A model generated the notes under the pieces. It was not told where the DNA came from. It saw only the letters and a list, made by a program, of their open reading frames with translations, and did no database searches. This document shows, piece by piece, positions 21,845 to 32,444 of a stretch of DNA of 62,000 nt. The translations under genes and the position numbers were made by a program. This stretch comes from Lingula anatina. Taxonomy: Eukaryota; Brachiopoda; Lingulata; Lingulida; Lingulidae. The stretch spans positions 776,034-838,033 of the forward strand of contig NW_019774847.1 of the NCBI RefSeq assembly GCF_001039355.2, given 5' to 3'. How positions within the stretch are numbered: position 1 is the stretch's first letter; each line of letters starts with the position of its first letter.

Positions 21845-23551
21845 AGTCTGATAGAAACCTTAGTCCATTCCCCATTACTTTGTACTGGTGGCATTCGTCC
21901 ATATACTTGCTCCGATACTCCACTGCTTAACCCGACCTATACTTATTATATTGTACTCAAGACTTTCATTCCTAGGAATTCTATTCCTAGGCCTGCCATT
22001 CCTGTCACACCAACTCTGCATCATGTGTTACTGGTAGAACAGCTGATGCAGTGTCCTAGCTGCTTTGTTAGATATTGTTTAAGATTAACGTCTGATTATT
22101 TTATCTCTTTGTATACCTGAGCTACAATAGACAGCTGTTTGATTTTCCTAGATCTGTTAAAATGGTAGATATTTACTGATATAATCTGTTGCAGGTTTTT
22201 TTAATAACATGGAAAAGTTGCAACAAGTCCTATGGGGCAGTATGATGTGCTGGATTCAAAGGTTTCCATCAGGCTGTGGTACACATTGAGAGGCCCAAAC
22301 TTGTGGTTAAGTTTCAGTTTTTATTTTTTATTTGTTTTATTATTATTATTATTTATTATTATTATAATCATTATCATTTTACATCCTCTTTGCCACCTGC
22401 TATTTGATAAGTTAAATTAGCCGTGTAGAACGCTGGAGCTCTTTTTAGGCAACTTCTGGCCAGTTTATCAAGTGGACAATCTCTCAAAATCGACCGGTGT
22501 AACGTGACAGAGTCCCCCATGACCATTCATTTCTACAGGTATTAAAGCCTCGCTCTAGATTTTGACCCGCTTAGGTCAGGCTAACCCTAACCATCATAAC
22601 TAAATGGAGGGTGGACCTCCTGTTACACGGATCCTCAGTTACGTTACACCTGTCCAGTGAAGTGTAACCCTCACTAGAGGGGCTAAGAAGTCGAGTGTCT
22701 CAACGTTTGCCCAAGGTGTGTCATTAAGTCGTGTTGATAGTCGTGTTCGGTCTTGAAATTAATAAAATACATTGAAAACGCATCTATAAGGATCAGTTAT
22801 GATAGGTAAAAAGAGTCGGAGCTTGCGGAGCTTACCTGTCATACAATGTAGTTCTAATGCGTTGTCAGTGTATTTTATTTATTTCTTTTACAAGATCAAT
22901 GCGGTGTTAATGATGAATCCCCAAAGATTCCCTAAAGTGAACATGTTTCGATTTGGTCGTATTCAACCATTCTGCCGAGATCGTCCCCAAGTTAGATCGT
23001 ACAAGCCGGGCTGGGAACACGACACGAGAGGGAGGTCGGTAAATTACCGAAGATCTGACTTTTTTTTTTTTTTTTGTATTAGAGCAATTTTTCTTTCTAT
23101 TTATTTATTTTCTCGCGATAGTACTTTGTAGAAATAATGTTTTCAGAACTTATTGTTCTGAAGACTTGGCGCCTTTGAATTATGTAACTATACAAGACCA
23201 TATGCATTTACGTGAGAACAGTTATTTTTATGTTTAAAATGTAAAATCTCATCCTGTGTTTTGTGCAGGTAAAAATATTTAAGAACTACTCTCTTTTCAA
23301 GTGAGATGTTTTTCATATTATTTTAAACTTGAAAAGTTGTCTTTCTGTTTGGATGATTCTAAATCGCGCGCTTTCATTCAAGTATAATGTAATTTGAATA
23401 TAATATATTTGAATAAAACAGTTACTGATTTTTCAACTTCAGTCTCGTGTGATTAAAAAAAAAAACTAATTCTTTTTCACTCTCAAGTAGTTTTGACGCA
23501 CGAGCTCATTTTATAGTCACTTAGGGGTTTTGATCTACAAAAACGATGCCC
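21845..23551. repeat. Non-coding block B, copy 2 (probable allele)
   Basis: Repeats 20114-21843 with scattered substitutions, a 17-bp deletion near 22520 inside R2, and shorter T and ATT runs. It carries a second R2 copy at 22496-22650. It is followed by C and CA runs and by unique sequence. Confidence 0.85.
22496..22650. mobile_element. R2 element, allelic copy
   Basis: Same terminal inverted repeats (GGTGTAACGT and ACGTTACACC) as at 20769-20939, with an internal deletion. Confidence 0.55.
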
Positions 23552-23580
23552 CCCCCCCCCCACACACACACACACACACA
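23550..23580. repeat. C-run and (CA)n microsatellite
   Basis: About 13 C residues followed by nine or so CA dinucleotides, at the point where the two copies of block B stop being comparable. Confidence 0.9.
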
Positions 23581-24222
23581 ATTCTCAGGTGACAAAACTG
23601 CCGGATAACGACACCTGTCAGCAGTCACATAAGCCGACATGGCACTTTTGACTTAAGATGGTTAATTTTTCCGGTGTACCAAAACAAAGAAAGGTTGAAT
23701 CGTAAAATCTTCATGGCATTTGTTTAAAACGTTTTCCTAAAATATCTCAAAATTCATTGCAATATCTTAACAGTTGTTGAATTCATTAAACTCAGAAATT
23801 AATATGGGTTTAACCAACCGATATACATAAAGACCGATTGGAGACGGGCGACTTGTCCTTGGCCGGTATGCAAGAAAACGGAGATTTTCCCCTGTTGAAA
23901 GTTTTACAGTTGGGCTTATTTTGAAACTGATTCAGCATTCTCTAGATCAAGAATTCGGCTTTTCCCCTTTATTGGACAGGCCAGGAGAGGTGGGGGGAGG
24001 GGGGGCGGGTCTGCTTAAAATTGTCAACTTACCGGCAATGGCTCATTTTGTTAACACAGACGAAGAAATAGCAAGGTTTCGTGGCAATCTAATGTAAAAC
24101 GTTCGATGGCGATTTATTTGCGATCTAAAGCGCCTTTCCCAGGTTTTATCTCACAAAATGTCACATGCGCAGGTGTCAGTCACTAAGTGCACGACATCCA
24201 AACACGTTTTTTTTTTAATTAA
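23581..24222. other. Intergenic sequence before the peptide-precursor gene
   Basis: No gene is seen. A G-rich run at about 23989-24009 (GGTGGGGGGAGGGGGGGCGG) could form a G-quadruplex on the plus strand. Confidence 0.5.
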
Positions 24223-24228
24223 TTTATT
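24223..24228 (-). terminator. Candidate polyadenylation signal, peptide precursor
   Basis: TTTATT on the plus strand gives AATAAA on the minus strand, about 320 bp past the stop codon of the precursor gene. Confidence 0.4.
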
Positions 24229-24549
24229 TAACAGAAGCGTATTTCTTCCTAACGAAACACATAACTAATCCGCTTCATCGTTAACCTTCACGTACGATGT
24301 TAAATTTGATGCTTTTTTTTCGAGAAACGCAGTTTTTAAATCGTGCTAAAAGAAAATGAAAATGTGAAGAAAATCTGTGAAAGATAATGCATTCCGATCC
24401 ATTCACTAAACAAGACAGATTAAAACCACAATGCTAGTAAAAATCGCAAAACTCGCTATATTTCAATACTTCTTTGTCTATTGTGTAACTTCAATATTGA
24501 GCATTTTGAGTTCTGATCAAAGATTTCACCCCTGTCCCGTGGGGTGTTG

Positions 24550-25919
24550 TCACCATCCCGGGGGGTACATCGGGGGCCCAGTGCCGCCTTGGCGTTTGTC
24601 AGGCTTCACGTGCCTCATTCCTCGCAGTAAGCGCAGCATTTTGGATCGAAATGTGTCTGTAAATTTGCTCTCATCAGCGTCTCTCAAATTAGAAATTGCA
24701 TCTTCGAAGTTCAAATTTCTCGTTAACTGTTTCAATGGTTTTTCTTTTCCCGGTAAGCGTCCTAGAATTGTCTGTATATGAGCAATGCCCCTCCCTGGAG
24801 GAGGGAGAGAACCATCAAAACCATGTGACCTGCGCAAAGCGTTTGGTTTTAAATGGATTTCTTCTTTCTCACGATCAGTAACTTGGCGGGCAGGGAAGAA
24901 AAGTGGAAAACTCGTTGTCGAGAGATATCTTTGTCGAGTTTCCGTCAACATCGGTTGAAATTCAATTGGAAGATTTGAAAGTCTTTGGTTCGTCTGCAAA
25001 TGTTTGGGTGCCGCTTGTCTTGGACGGTAACCGGGAAATGTGTCGTCTGTTTTTTGCAGCAGCCTGGCGGCAGAGGAACCTAAGGCCGTGCACAGCGTTG
25101 CGCTAAACAAGAGAACGTGTGCGGCACGGGACACCTGCTCGCTGCGACATGTTCTGAAATGCGCAAATAAACAGTTCATTCAATGAATACATATGCATGC
25201 TAAGAACATAATAAATATGAATACTTTATCTTTTGTTTTCATAAACTAAATAAATTGAAAGCATTCAGTCCACGACTTTCACCATTCCATATGAAAGTGA
25301 CTTGTAATTCTGATATACTGTATATTTACGTCCATAATGGGCTAATATATACACGTGGTATTTTTCCTTTACTTTAGATTTATGAAATTTCTAAATTAAA
25401 TATAAAAAAAGCCATTTTAAATATGTAGAGATCATAGATACTTTTTCACAAATGAAAGAATTTGTAAGTAAAAAGTTGTTTTGTAATTCTTTTATGTCTC
25501 AAATTTCCAACGATAAACCATCAATGCAATCTGGAAATAATTACAAGAAACTTACTTTTGGAAATCTTCTTATCAGATAACCAATGTTATAGAAAAATAT
25601 GAGACCATGTTTTGTTATCCTTCTTTTCTTTCTTGTTGATCTCAAAAGTTTTTTTTCTTCGGATAATAAGGAACAGACAAAATTAAACTGAAATCTTTTA
25701 TGCCGCAAGTCAAAACGTTATGCACCCCCCTCCCCTAAAAAAATGATAATAAAATGATAAAGAAAGAAAGAATTTTTTTAATCTGCCAATTAAAATAGCC
25801 CTATTTTATTTATTAGCTCCTCATTTGTAAAACAAACCCTTGTAATGAGATCGTTTTTCAGGATGACATAGAATAAAATTTTTTAAAAAACCATACCTTT
25901 TCCACATGATCACAACCAT
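24550..25919 (-). CDS. Secreted peptide-hormone-like precursor, two exons
   Basis: Exon 1 (25897-25919) gives MVVIMWK plus two bases before AG|GTATGG. Exon 2 (24550-25153) follows a TTTCAG acceptor, completes an Arg codon and runs to a stop, total 208 residues. The start has a good context (CAAGATGG). Residues 18-36 (AAHVLLFSATLCTALGSSA) form a signal-peptide core, and both cysteines lie in the leader. The rest looks like a prohormone: dibasic sites RR (115-116) and KR (194-195), Gly-Arg or Gly-Lys motifs (PPPGR, ILGR, LPGK) that can yield amidated ends, and a C-terminal 13-mer QGGTGPPMYPPGW released by the KR site, with Gln able to cyclise. GC content is higher than its surroundings. I cannot assign it to a known neuropeptide family; a non-hormonal secreted protein is possible. 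Confidence 0.65.
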
Positions 25920-26056
25920 CTTGTTTCAAGAGTTGGACGCAATGTAACTTTCCTAATATTTTTCCTGGCTACAAACTCCCTCACAGAAATCAGTCCGTGA
26001 CATCAGGTTGGTGTTCAGGTGTCAGTGTTATCTGGTCTGAGATCAGGACCAGGCTC

Positions 26057-26063
26057 TTTTATA
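26057..26063 (-). promoter_or_regulatory. TATA box of the peptide-precursor gene
   Basis: TATAAAA on the minus strand within GTTATAAAAGAGCC, about 140 bp upstream of the precursor ATG. A start of transcription near 26030 would give a leader of roughly 110 nt. TATA promoters are common for tissue-restricted secreted products. Confidence 0.5.
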
Positions 26064-26429
26064 ACCAGAATGTTTGGTGAACGCCCTCTATTCAGCTAAT
26101 GGATATTTCCAGCTCGATACTGAGGGTGTTACGAGACTCTGTGGGCGTTCTTTCTAATCTCTCTTGACGCGAATGAATAGTCCCCACTTGAATTGCAATT
26201 GATCGGAACTTAATTAATTTTGCTAATAAGTGTTAAGTCGTTGGATTTGTCTGTGTACAATGCGTAAGTTATGACGGACAACTTGTTTAATGTTTAGTTA
26301 AAGCGTTGATGCGAGGATTTACGGAGAGAGGAGGTTGGATGACCGGGGACGCTTAGGAAGACGCCCAGGAGTATTAAGGTCCAGGGCTCGGGTAACAGCG
26401 AGATAAACACTCCGGTATCATGCACGAGA

Positions 26430-26580
26430 GAGAATCCCCTGTGATACAGCCAGTTCTCCAATGATTTGTACAGGCGAATCCCGTCCTAGATTTTGACCCA
26501 CTTGCGTCATGGTAACCCTAACCTCTATGAATCTAATGGAGGGCGGGTTCTCTGCACGGAGGCCTATATTTTACACCGGC
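26430..26580. mobile_element. Diverged R2-related element
   Basis: Shares TAGATTTTGACCC, GTAACCCTAACC and TAATGGAGGG with the R2 copies in block B in the same order, and ends TTTACACCGG where R2 ends CGTTACACC. Its position in unique sequence shows that R2 is a dispersed family. Confidence 0.5.
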
Positions 26581-28170
26581 AGTTGCAACTTGTTTGCTTT
26601 CCTTTCTTATTGTTTTATTTACCTCACACTTGAGAGGGCATAGTACGCAAAAATACACAAATGTACAACAACGTTATTAAAAAGTACAATGGTAGGCAAA
26701 GATATAGTTAATATTGCCGAAAAATAGTTCCAAATAGAATTCATGTTTAAGTGATTCTTTATCAAGAATATCATTAAATACAAATATATTGTTTTGCATT
26801 ATTGCTTTTAGTGTCAAACCAACATCGGGAATTGGTGGCCTGCTAAGTATGATTGCTGGTTAAAATAAGTTTGTGCAAACACAGCGAGATTACGCGAGAT
26901 AAATAAAAGACTAGTGCACAGTGAAAACGATATTTATTACTATATGCTTTTTTTTTCAAAGGGATGTAATACACCACATTTGTGAGAAATGAAGCTGTTA
27001 CTAACGTAAAGTATAGTGAATTATATGATATGTAAATGGTATGGGGGCAGAGATATTCTATCACCAACCTTATGAGAATTATCGTTTATCGAACTTGTTG
27101 TGAGATTGGAGTCAAAATCCTCCCTAGACCTGGGGGAAGACGTGTTTGTAGACAAATGATGTGGGTTGGGAGATTTTGTTTGACATTTGCTGTGCTAACT
27201 CCCATGTTTTTAAAGACGAATATTGAGCGAGTAAGTATTCAAATTACAGCAACTTAACCCGAACAAATGCCACTATATAGTTTCAAATAGGGACCTAGTA
27301 GATGTATAACTGAAAAGAAATTCCACAGTTTCATAACATATTTCCGGAAATGGTATTTCTACAGATTTTCTGCTCATGTGCTGTGCATTGCAGACAAAAA
27401 GTAAAAAAAAGATAAAATTACGACCAAAAAATTGATGAAGATGCAGTTTTAAATCCATTTTTTCTGCTGCACAAAATATGTTTTATTCTTCTTCTTTTAT
27501 TTTATATTTTATTTATTTATTTATTTATTTTATTTATTTATTTGCATGTGGTGACGAACTGTTTCTCGACAAATGCTGTACAGGGAATTACATTTATGCT
27601 TGCTTCGAATGTATCTTCAAGCATCTTGTAAAACAACGTCTAAACCCAATATCACGAATTTGGCACATAACATTTCATTGGCCTCTATCCCACAAATATC
27701 AAAAATAATATCTGCAAAGAAAAAAGAAAAACAAACAATTGGGTGATAGACTTACAAGCACCAAAAAAACTTTATTCATCGAAAAATCAATGGAATGATA
27801 TGCAGAATGCACGTTAATTTTGAGTTGTAGAAAGCACCCAAATAACAGTCACGGTACGCGTGTCAAGTACACACAAACACTATCAGTCATTTCTCTGACA
27901 TGGGTTCAATAAAACTATCCCTCCCCTCCCCCACAGATTTAATTTATATACTTTACACTACCGCAGTCAGTTAGTCATAGGCAATTAAGATAACTTTGAC
28001 AGAAATTAATATTCTTGCTACCATTTTCACGTCAACCTACATGATTGACCTAAAACACATAGAGTGAGTCAATGTAAAATAAACATATGAATAGCTCTAG
28101 CTATCATAACAGTCCCAGTAAAGTTTTCTAGGATAGATTATCGTAACTCTCCTTCGTCTAATAAATGGTG

Positions 28171-28174
<4 letters not shown>

Positions 28175-28230
<56 letters not shown>
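28175..28230. repeat. (CT)n microsatellite
   Basis: About 56 bp of nearly pure CT, followed by GGGCTCGCACACACACAC. It produces arginine/glutamate-repeat open frames on the minus strand that should not be annotated. Confidence 0.95.
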
Positions 28231-28904
28231 GGGCTCGCACACACACACAAACCCACCACCGCGTGCACGCGTGGACAACTGAACTTTCGCCATGCCTGTA
28301 TGATATTTCCAAGAGTCCTGCGCTGAACTGTTCAACATGTAGTCTAAACAAGCATGCTCTCCACGCGTGGGTCCAGTCCCGTCCAATAACGTTATCTGTG
28401 TGCTTCCTGAAAAAGCTCAACTGGCATATTTCATAGAAGTAACGCCTATGTTTACCAGGAATCTCCAGGTTACCTGTTCTAAAGTTAACCCAGTTGAAGG
28501 CTCGATAAGAGACGCAGCCAGGCAACTCCAGATGGGTCCATCGACTTGTAGTAGAGCAACCTTCGCTTACTTTATTTGACAGTGCTTTCCGTTGTCGAAG
28601 AAATAGAGATGAATTATTGATGTGTTGCACCTGGAAAAGTGGAGGATGCATCCCGTCCTGGCGCGTGATTAGCTATCTTTAAATCTGACTTCACCTGCCA
28701 GTGACCGTGAGGCAAAAACTTGTATTTTTGTGCATACGTTTTAGTTTTTGATAAAAATTATCGTGGTCCTCGTGATTGTGTACCTGTCATGAAAGTCAAA
28801 TCCAGGGAAAACTGACAGCAGGTGTTGATCAATATTTTAATGTTATGATATTTTAACGTTAATTACTAGCACGTATATAGTCTATATACATGTACTACAG
28901 GTCA

Positions 28905-28963
28905 GTGACCAGCAATTTAAGTAGGAAGGCGGGGGGGGGGGGGGGGGGGGGGGTCCGAAAAAA
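28905..28963 (-). mobile_element. R1 family copy truncated at contig end
   Basis: Begins GACCAGCAATTT, runs into about 23 G and ends TCCGAAAAAA at the N. This matches the reverse-orientation start of R1 (GCCAGCAATTTC...GGGGTTCCGAAAAAG). Confidence 0.5.
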
Positions 28964-28964
28964 N
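28964..28964. other. Single-N contig join C
   Basis: The left contig ends inside a poly-G R1 repeat. Unlike joins A, B and D I could not find a duplicated overlap beyond the R1 repeat itself, so this may be a real gap. Confidence 0.9.
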
Positions 28965-29156
28965 TTATTCCCTGGTGCATTTGTTTTGAAGATTATTTGA
29001 GGTATAATTTTTTTTAAAAATTATCTCAAGTTCTACTTACAGTTGATGATTTGAAGACTGCTGTATCTTAAGTTCCTCTCAACAAGAAGCAGCATACCAA
29101 GTGATACAGTTTGTACTAAAACACTTTGAGAGGTCGGATCATGCATTTAGTCTAAA

Positions 29157-29296
29157 TGGGGGGGGGGGGGGGGGGGGGGGGGGGTTCCGAAAAAGTGGAT
29201 CTTTTACCATGAAACCTTCACGAACTTCGATCAAATTTCCCCCAGAGCGGACCTTTTTCGCACGAACCACTCCCCCCCCCCCCGGCCACGGGCCTG
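29157..29296 (-). mobile_element. R1 family copy
   Basis: Reverse-orientation copy: G-run, TTCCGAAAAAGTGGATC, then the complement of GGTCCGCTCTGGG, then C-run and GGCCACGGGCCTG. Compare the plus-orientation copy at 45221-45379. Confidence 0.65.
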
Positions 29297-30803
29297 TCCT
29301 ATGCCCTGACTTAAAAAAATTCTAGTGATGATTGGTTTTTATTACTCCGCACGGGATATGCTCATATTTTTACAAGTCAAATCTGTTTTAGAAATAAATA
29401 TACAGAATATCAGACTTAGTACTGCGGGTGACCTTGTAATATCAATCTAATAACTGCAGTCGCTTTGAAGCTGTTTAAAAGTTTTAAAATCGCACCGCAC
29501 ACGATTTTTTAACAGGAAAGGACAGAAAGTCCGTTTGTTTTATACTAAATACATTTGCCATTAGAGTATTAATTATTGCTTTTAATACTGTTTAACTTCT
29601 ACTTAAAAGAAACAAAGGTTGATTCACAACACTTATATTTTTGATGAATCATTTCGCACAAGTGCAATTAATCAGGTGCGTCAGCAAAATTTTAAGAATT
29701 TATGATGGCTGTTAATGGCTGTATTTACTGATAACGTAATGCACCATCTTCTGGCGGTAATAAACCACGTCCCGTCATTCAGGGTAGCACGAGGTACATG
29801 TAGGTCTACAGTTGCGAAGATGCACATGTCGAAATATAGGCGAAAGTGCAACCAAATAATGATATGAATTAAAAAAAAAGAACACTTTATTGTCTAAGCC
29901 TTTATGGTCTAAAACAAAACCCTAGTGCACATGACATCCTAGTAGGTTTATTGATGTTTATTGAACTGTCATAACATGTTTGTGTTCTGGTCAAATATTT
30001 AACATTTCGACAAAGCTGTGGAAGGCTGTGATGGAGGGAAACATACAGTATGATTTCGGCGACCAAAAAAAAAAAAAAAATCGTAGAATTTGAATTTGAT
30101 GTTTTGAACGAATGAATGGACAGATAAAAAAATGAATTAGGTAAATATATGATATGGAAAACTAAGGCAATGTATTATGATGTGATAAAAATCCGTTTCG
30201 TGTTCATTTCCTGCTACATGTAACAATTCAACCCTTTGTTTTAAGTAATTCGTGCTTCAAATATCCATGGATCAAATACTCAACAGCATCTCACTGCAGG
30301 AAATGATAAGATAGACTACATGGTAAAACATTCTATAATCTCCACTCGTTACGCGACAGCAAACTAACGAAATGCGCGCATTCCGTACGTATAGAAGGAG
30401 GGAATTAGCGGTGTTGGCTTTCTAAGTCTATTTGCTAAAAGATAACGGGGCCCACGCGTACGCAGGACAACTAAATACTCTACTATACAGCTAAGGAATT
30501 GAGGACAAAATATTTTCAGTGTTTTTCTGGGTTGTCTATTTATTTGTTTATTTATTGTTGAATTTTGTTACTAAGAATAGTCTACAAAAGTTACCATCGT
30601 TAAAAATATTAATCTAATTTAAATTTAGACATTTATAGGTCCCAATTTATAAATACAGGTGGATTTAATGTTATTTTTTCTTTGACATTGGTGCTGCGAC
30701 TACAAAAAGGAGAAAAATACTGAATAATTTACTGCTTCTTTTTGTATCGAATAAATAATTTTTAATTCATACTTTGGAACGTTCCCCGTTCAATAGAGTG
30801 AGA

Positions 30804-30830
30804 GTCATGTGACTTATTTTGTCACGTGAC
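30804..30830. promoter_or_regulatory. Paired E-box palindromes upstream of DNAH2
   Basis: GTCATGTGAC (30804-30813) and the perfect palindrome GTCACGTGAC (30821-30830) lie 17 bp apart, in a CpG-bearing patch about 0.9 kb before the DNAH2 ATG. GTCACGTGAC is a high-affinity site for MITF/TFE/USF-class bHLH-leucine-zipper factors. A downstream CTAAG|GTAAAT (near 30886-30890) could be the donor of a non-coding first exon, but this is inference. Confidence 0.4.
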
Positions 30831-31628
30831 CTGCTCTCGCACAACGCGAGATTTTAGGAGAGAGGCACTAATCAGGGCCGTCGCTAAGGTAAATTATATT
30901 ATATATCAACTTAAAATCGCCAATTAGAGATAATTTGTAGGGCTGTCAAGATCAGTTTGATAAATTTGCATACAAAGAATACCCAGTACAAATATAGTCT
31001 CCGAAGATGTGGTTTTTGAAGTCAGAAAAGTGATCGAAATAGGACGCTTCTACAACATTTTACAGCAAATATCGGCGCTTCTACAAGTTCAGGCAAAAAT
31101 AATACTTGTTTACAATGTTTTACAATAAACTGCTCAAGAAATATCTAGATATTTCTCATGTGAAAAAAAGCACCCCTTCTTTAAAGTAAAATTAAGTTTT
31201 CACTTAGATGTTTCGTGAATTGAGCGCTTTTTACCTACCAGTGCAGTGTTTAGGTAAAATTAGAAATACTTGGCAAGTTTTCAAAATGGGGTTTTACAGC
31301 CGAAACAAGGCTACAGATTTGGTATCTCTCTTGTCTAAGTTTGGTTAATATGAAATCAGTTTGTTTGTTTTGTCCAGGCTCAAATGCAAATCCATAGGGC
31401 CACTGTTTGATACTTATTTTGGCATAAATTGAGGCGACCTCTGATATAGTCACTGCAAACACAAATCTGTGATGCAGTGTTAACACTATTGAAGCTGTTA
31501 TCTGAAATAAGACATGGCTCGAGATTTTGCATGATCCTTAAATCTTACAAATAGGTGCTCTTTAGTCCTGTATATCTCCCATATGTTAAATTGGACCTCT
31601 AGCTGATTTTTGTTATTAAACGTAATTC

Positions 31629-32444
31629 CACCTTTTATCAAAAATAGACCAAAACTCACAACGATTTTTTTTTTATTTTGATTTGATAATGTGAGTACAT
31701 TTTTAATAAAGTGACTTATCATTCCAGGCCCATGCATTTACACTATTAGGATTTTATGAATTACTCACATTAAGAAGCAAATATGTCGGAAGAGGCACCA
31801 AATACTCCCCCAACAGAAGAAAAAACAGAAGAAGCTGGGGAGGGAATACAAGAAAATGGTGTTGAAAATGGAGAAGAAAATGGTGTGCAAGAAAATGGTA
31901 AATAAGTGTTTATCAGATTATTAAATTTAATTTTACCCACTTTTTTTTTTAGATATAATCCCCTTTGAAATTGCTGGTTACTGACCTGTTAAGGTAGATG
32001 ATACTTGGATTGTAGATAAAATTATACTCCCAACTTCAAAAGTCTGTACATTTTTCCTTTAAAATTTTTTAGTTAATGGAGATATTAATGGAGAAGTGAA
32101 TGGAGAAGTGGAACCATCAGAAAGTGGAGAACTTGCTGATTTAAAGGATGATGATGATGAAGAAGACAGTAAAGAAAAAGAGCCAGAAGTTGATGTGGTA
32201 AGTACATCTGATAATAATGTAACTGCATGCACTTAATAAATGCTTGCTAGATATAGTAGGAGTTAGTATTCAGCAAATATGATATGGGTTAGGCACAAGT
32301 GGGAGAAATTTATTTCTGCGTTCTTGTCTACATAAACTTGTATTTATAGTTTATCAAAGTGCAGGAATTTCTGACAAAATGTGTTGATTGTAACAGTGAA
32401 AGATAACAGTAAAAGTAAATTATATTTCTGTTGATACATCAAAA
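31629..32444. repeat. Block D copy 1: DNAH2 5' region
   Basis: Repeated as 32446-33261 immediately after the N at 32445. It contains DNAH2 coding exons 1 and 2. Differences are scattered substitutions and short indels. Confidence 0.85.
31783..32197 (+). CDS. DNAH2: DNAH2 exons 1-2, left-contig allele
   Basis: Exon 1 (31783-31897) starts [13 protein letters not shown] and exon 2 (32073-32197) ends [14 protein letters not shown]. An AG at 31726-31727 before the ATG suggests an upstream non-coding exon. A short upstream ATG (31732) reads five codons to a stop. This copy is cut off by the N and cannot join exon 3 without crossing it. Confidence 0.85.

Larger units (their letters stand above)
26581..30780. 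other. Intergenic region with simple repeats
   Basis: About 4 kb with no supported gene. It holds a TTTA tetranucleotide tract (27500-27545), a CT tract (28175-28230) next to CA repeats, long G-runs (28931-28953 and about 29159-29184), two R1 copies and the N at 28964. Open frames over 28097-28651 owe their length to the CT tract. No splice-consistent exon chain was found. Confidence 0.5.

Noticed and set aside
28097-28651. 184-codon open frame on the minus strand
   Set aside because: Its length depends on a CT microsatellite read as Arg-Glu repeats; no splice sites, signal peptide or recognisable motif.
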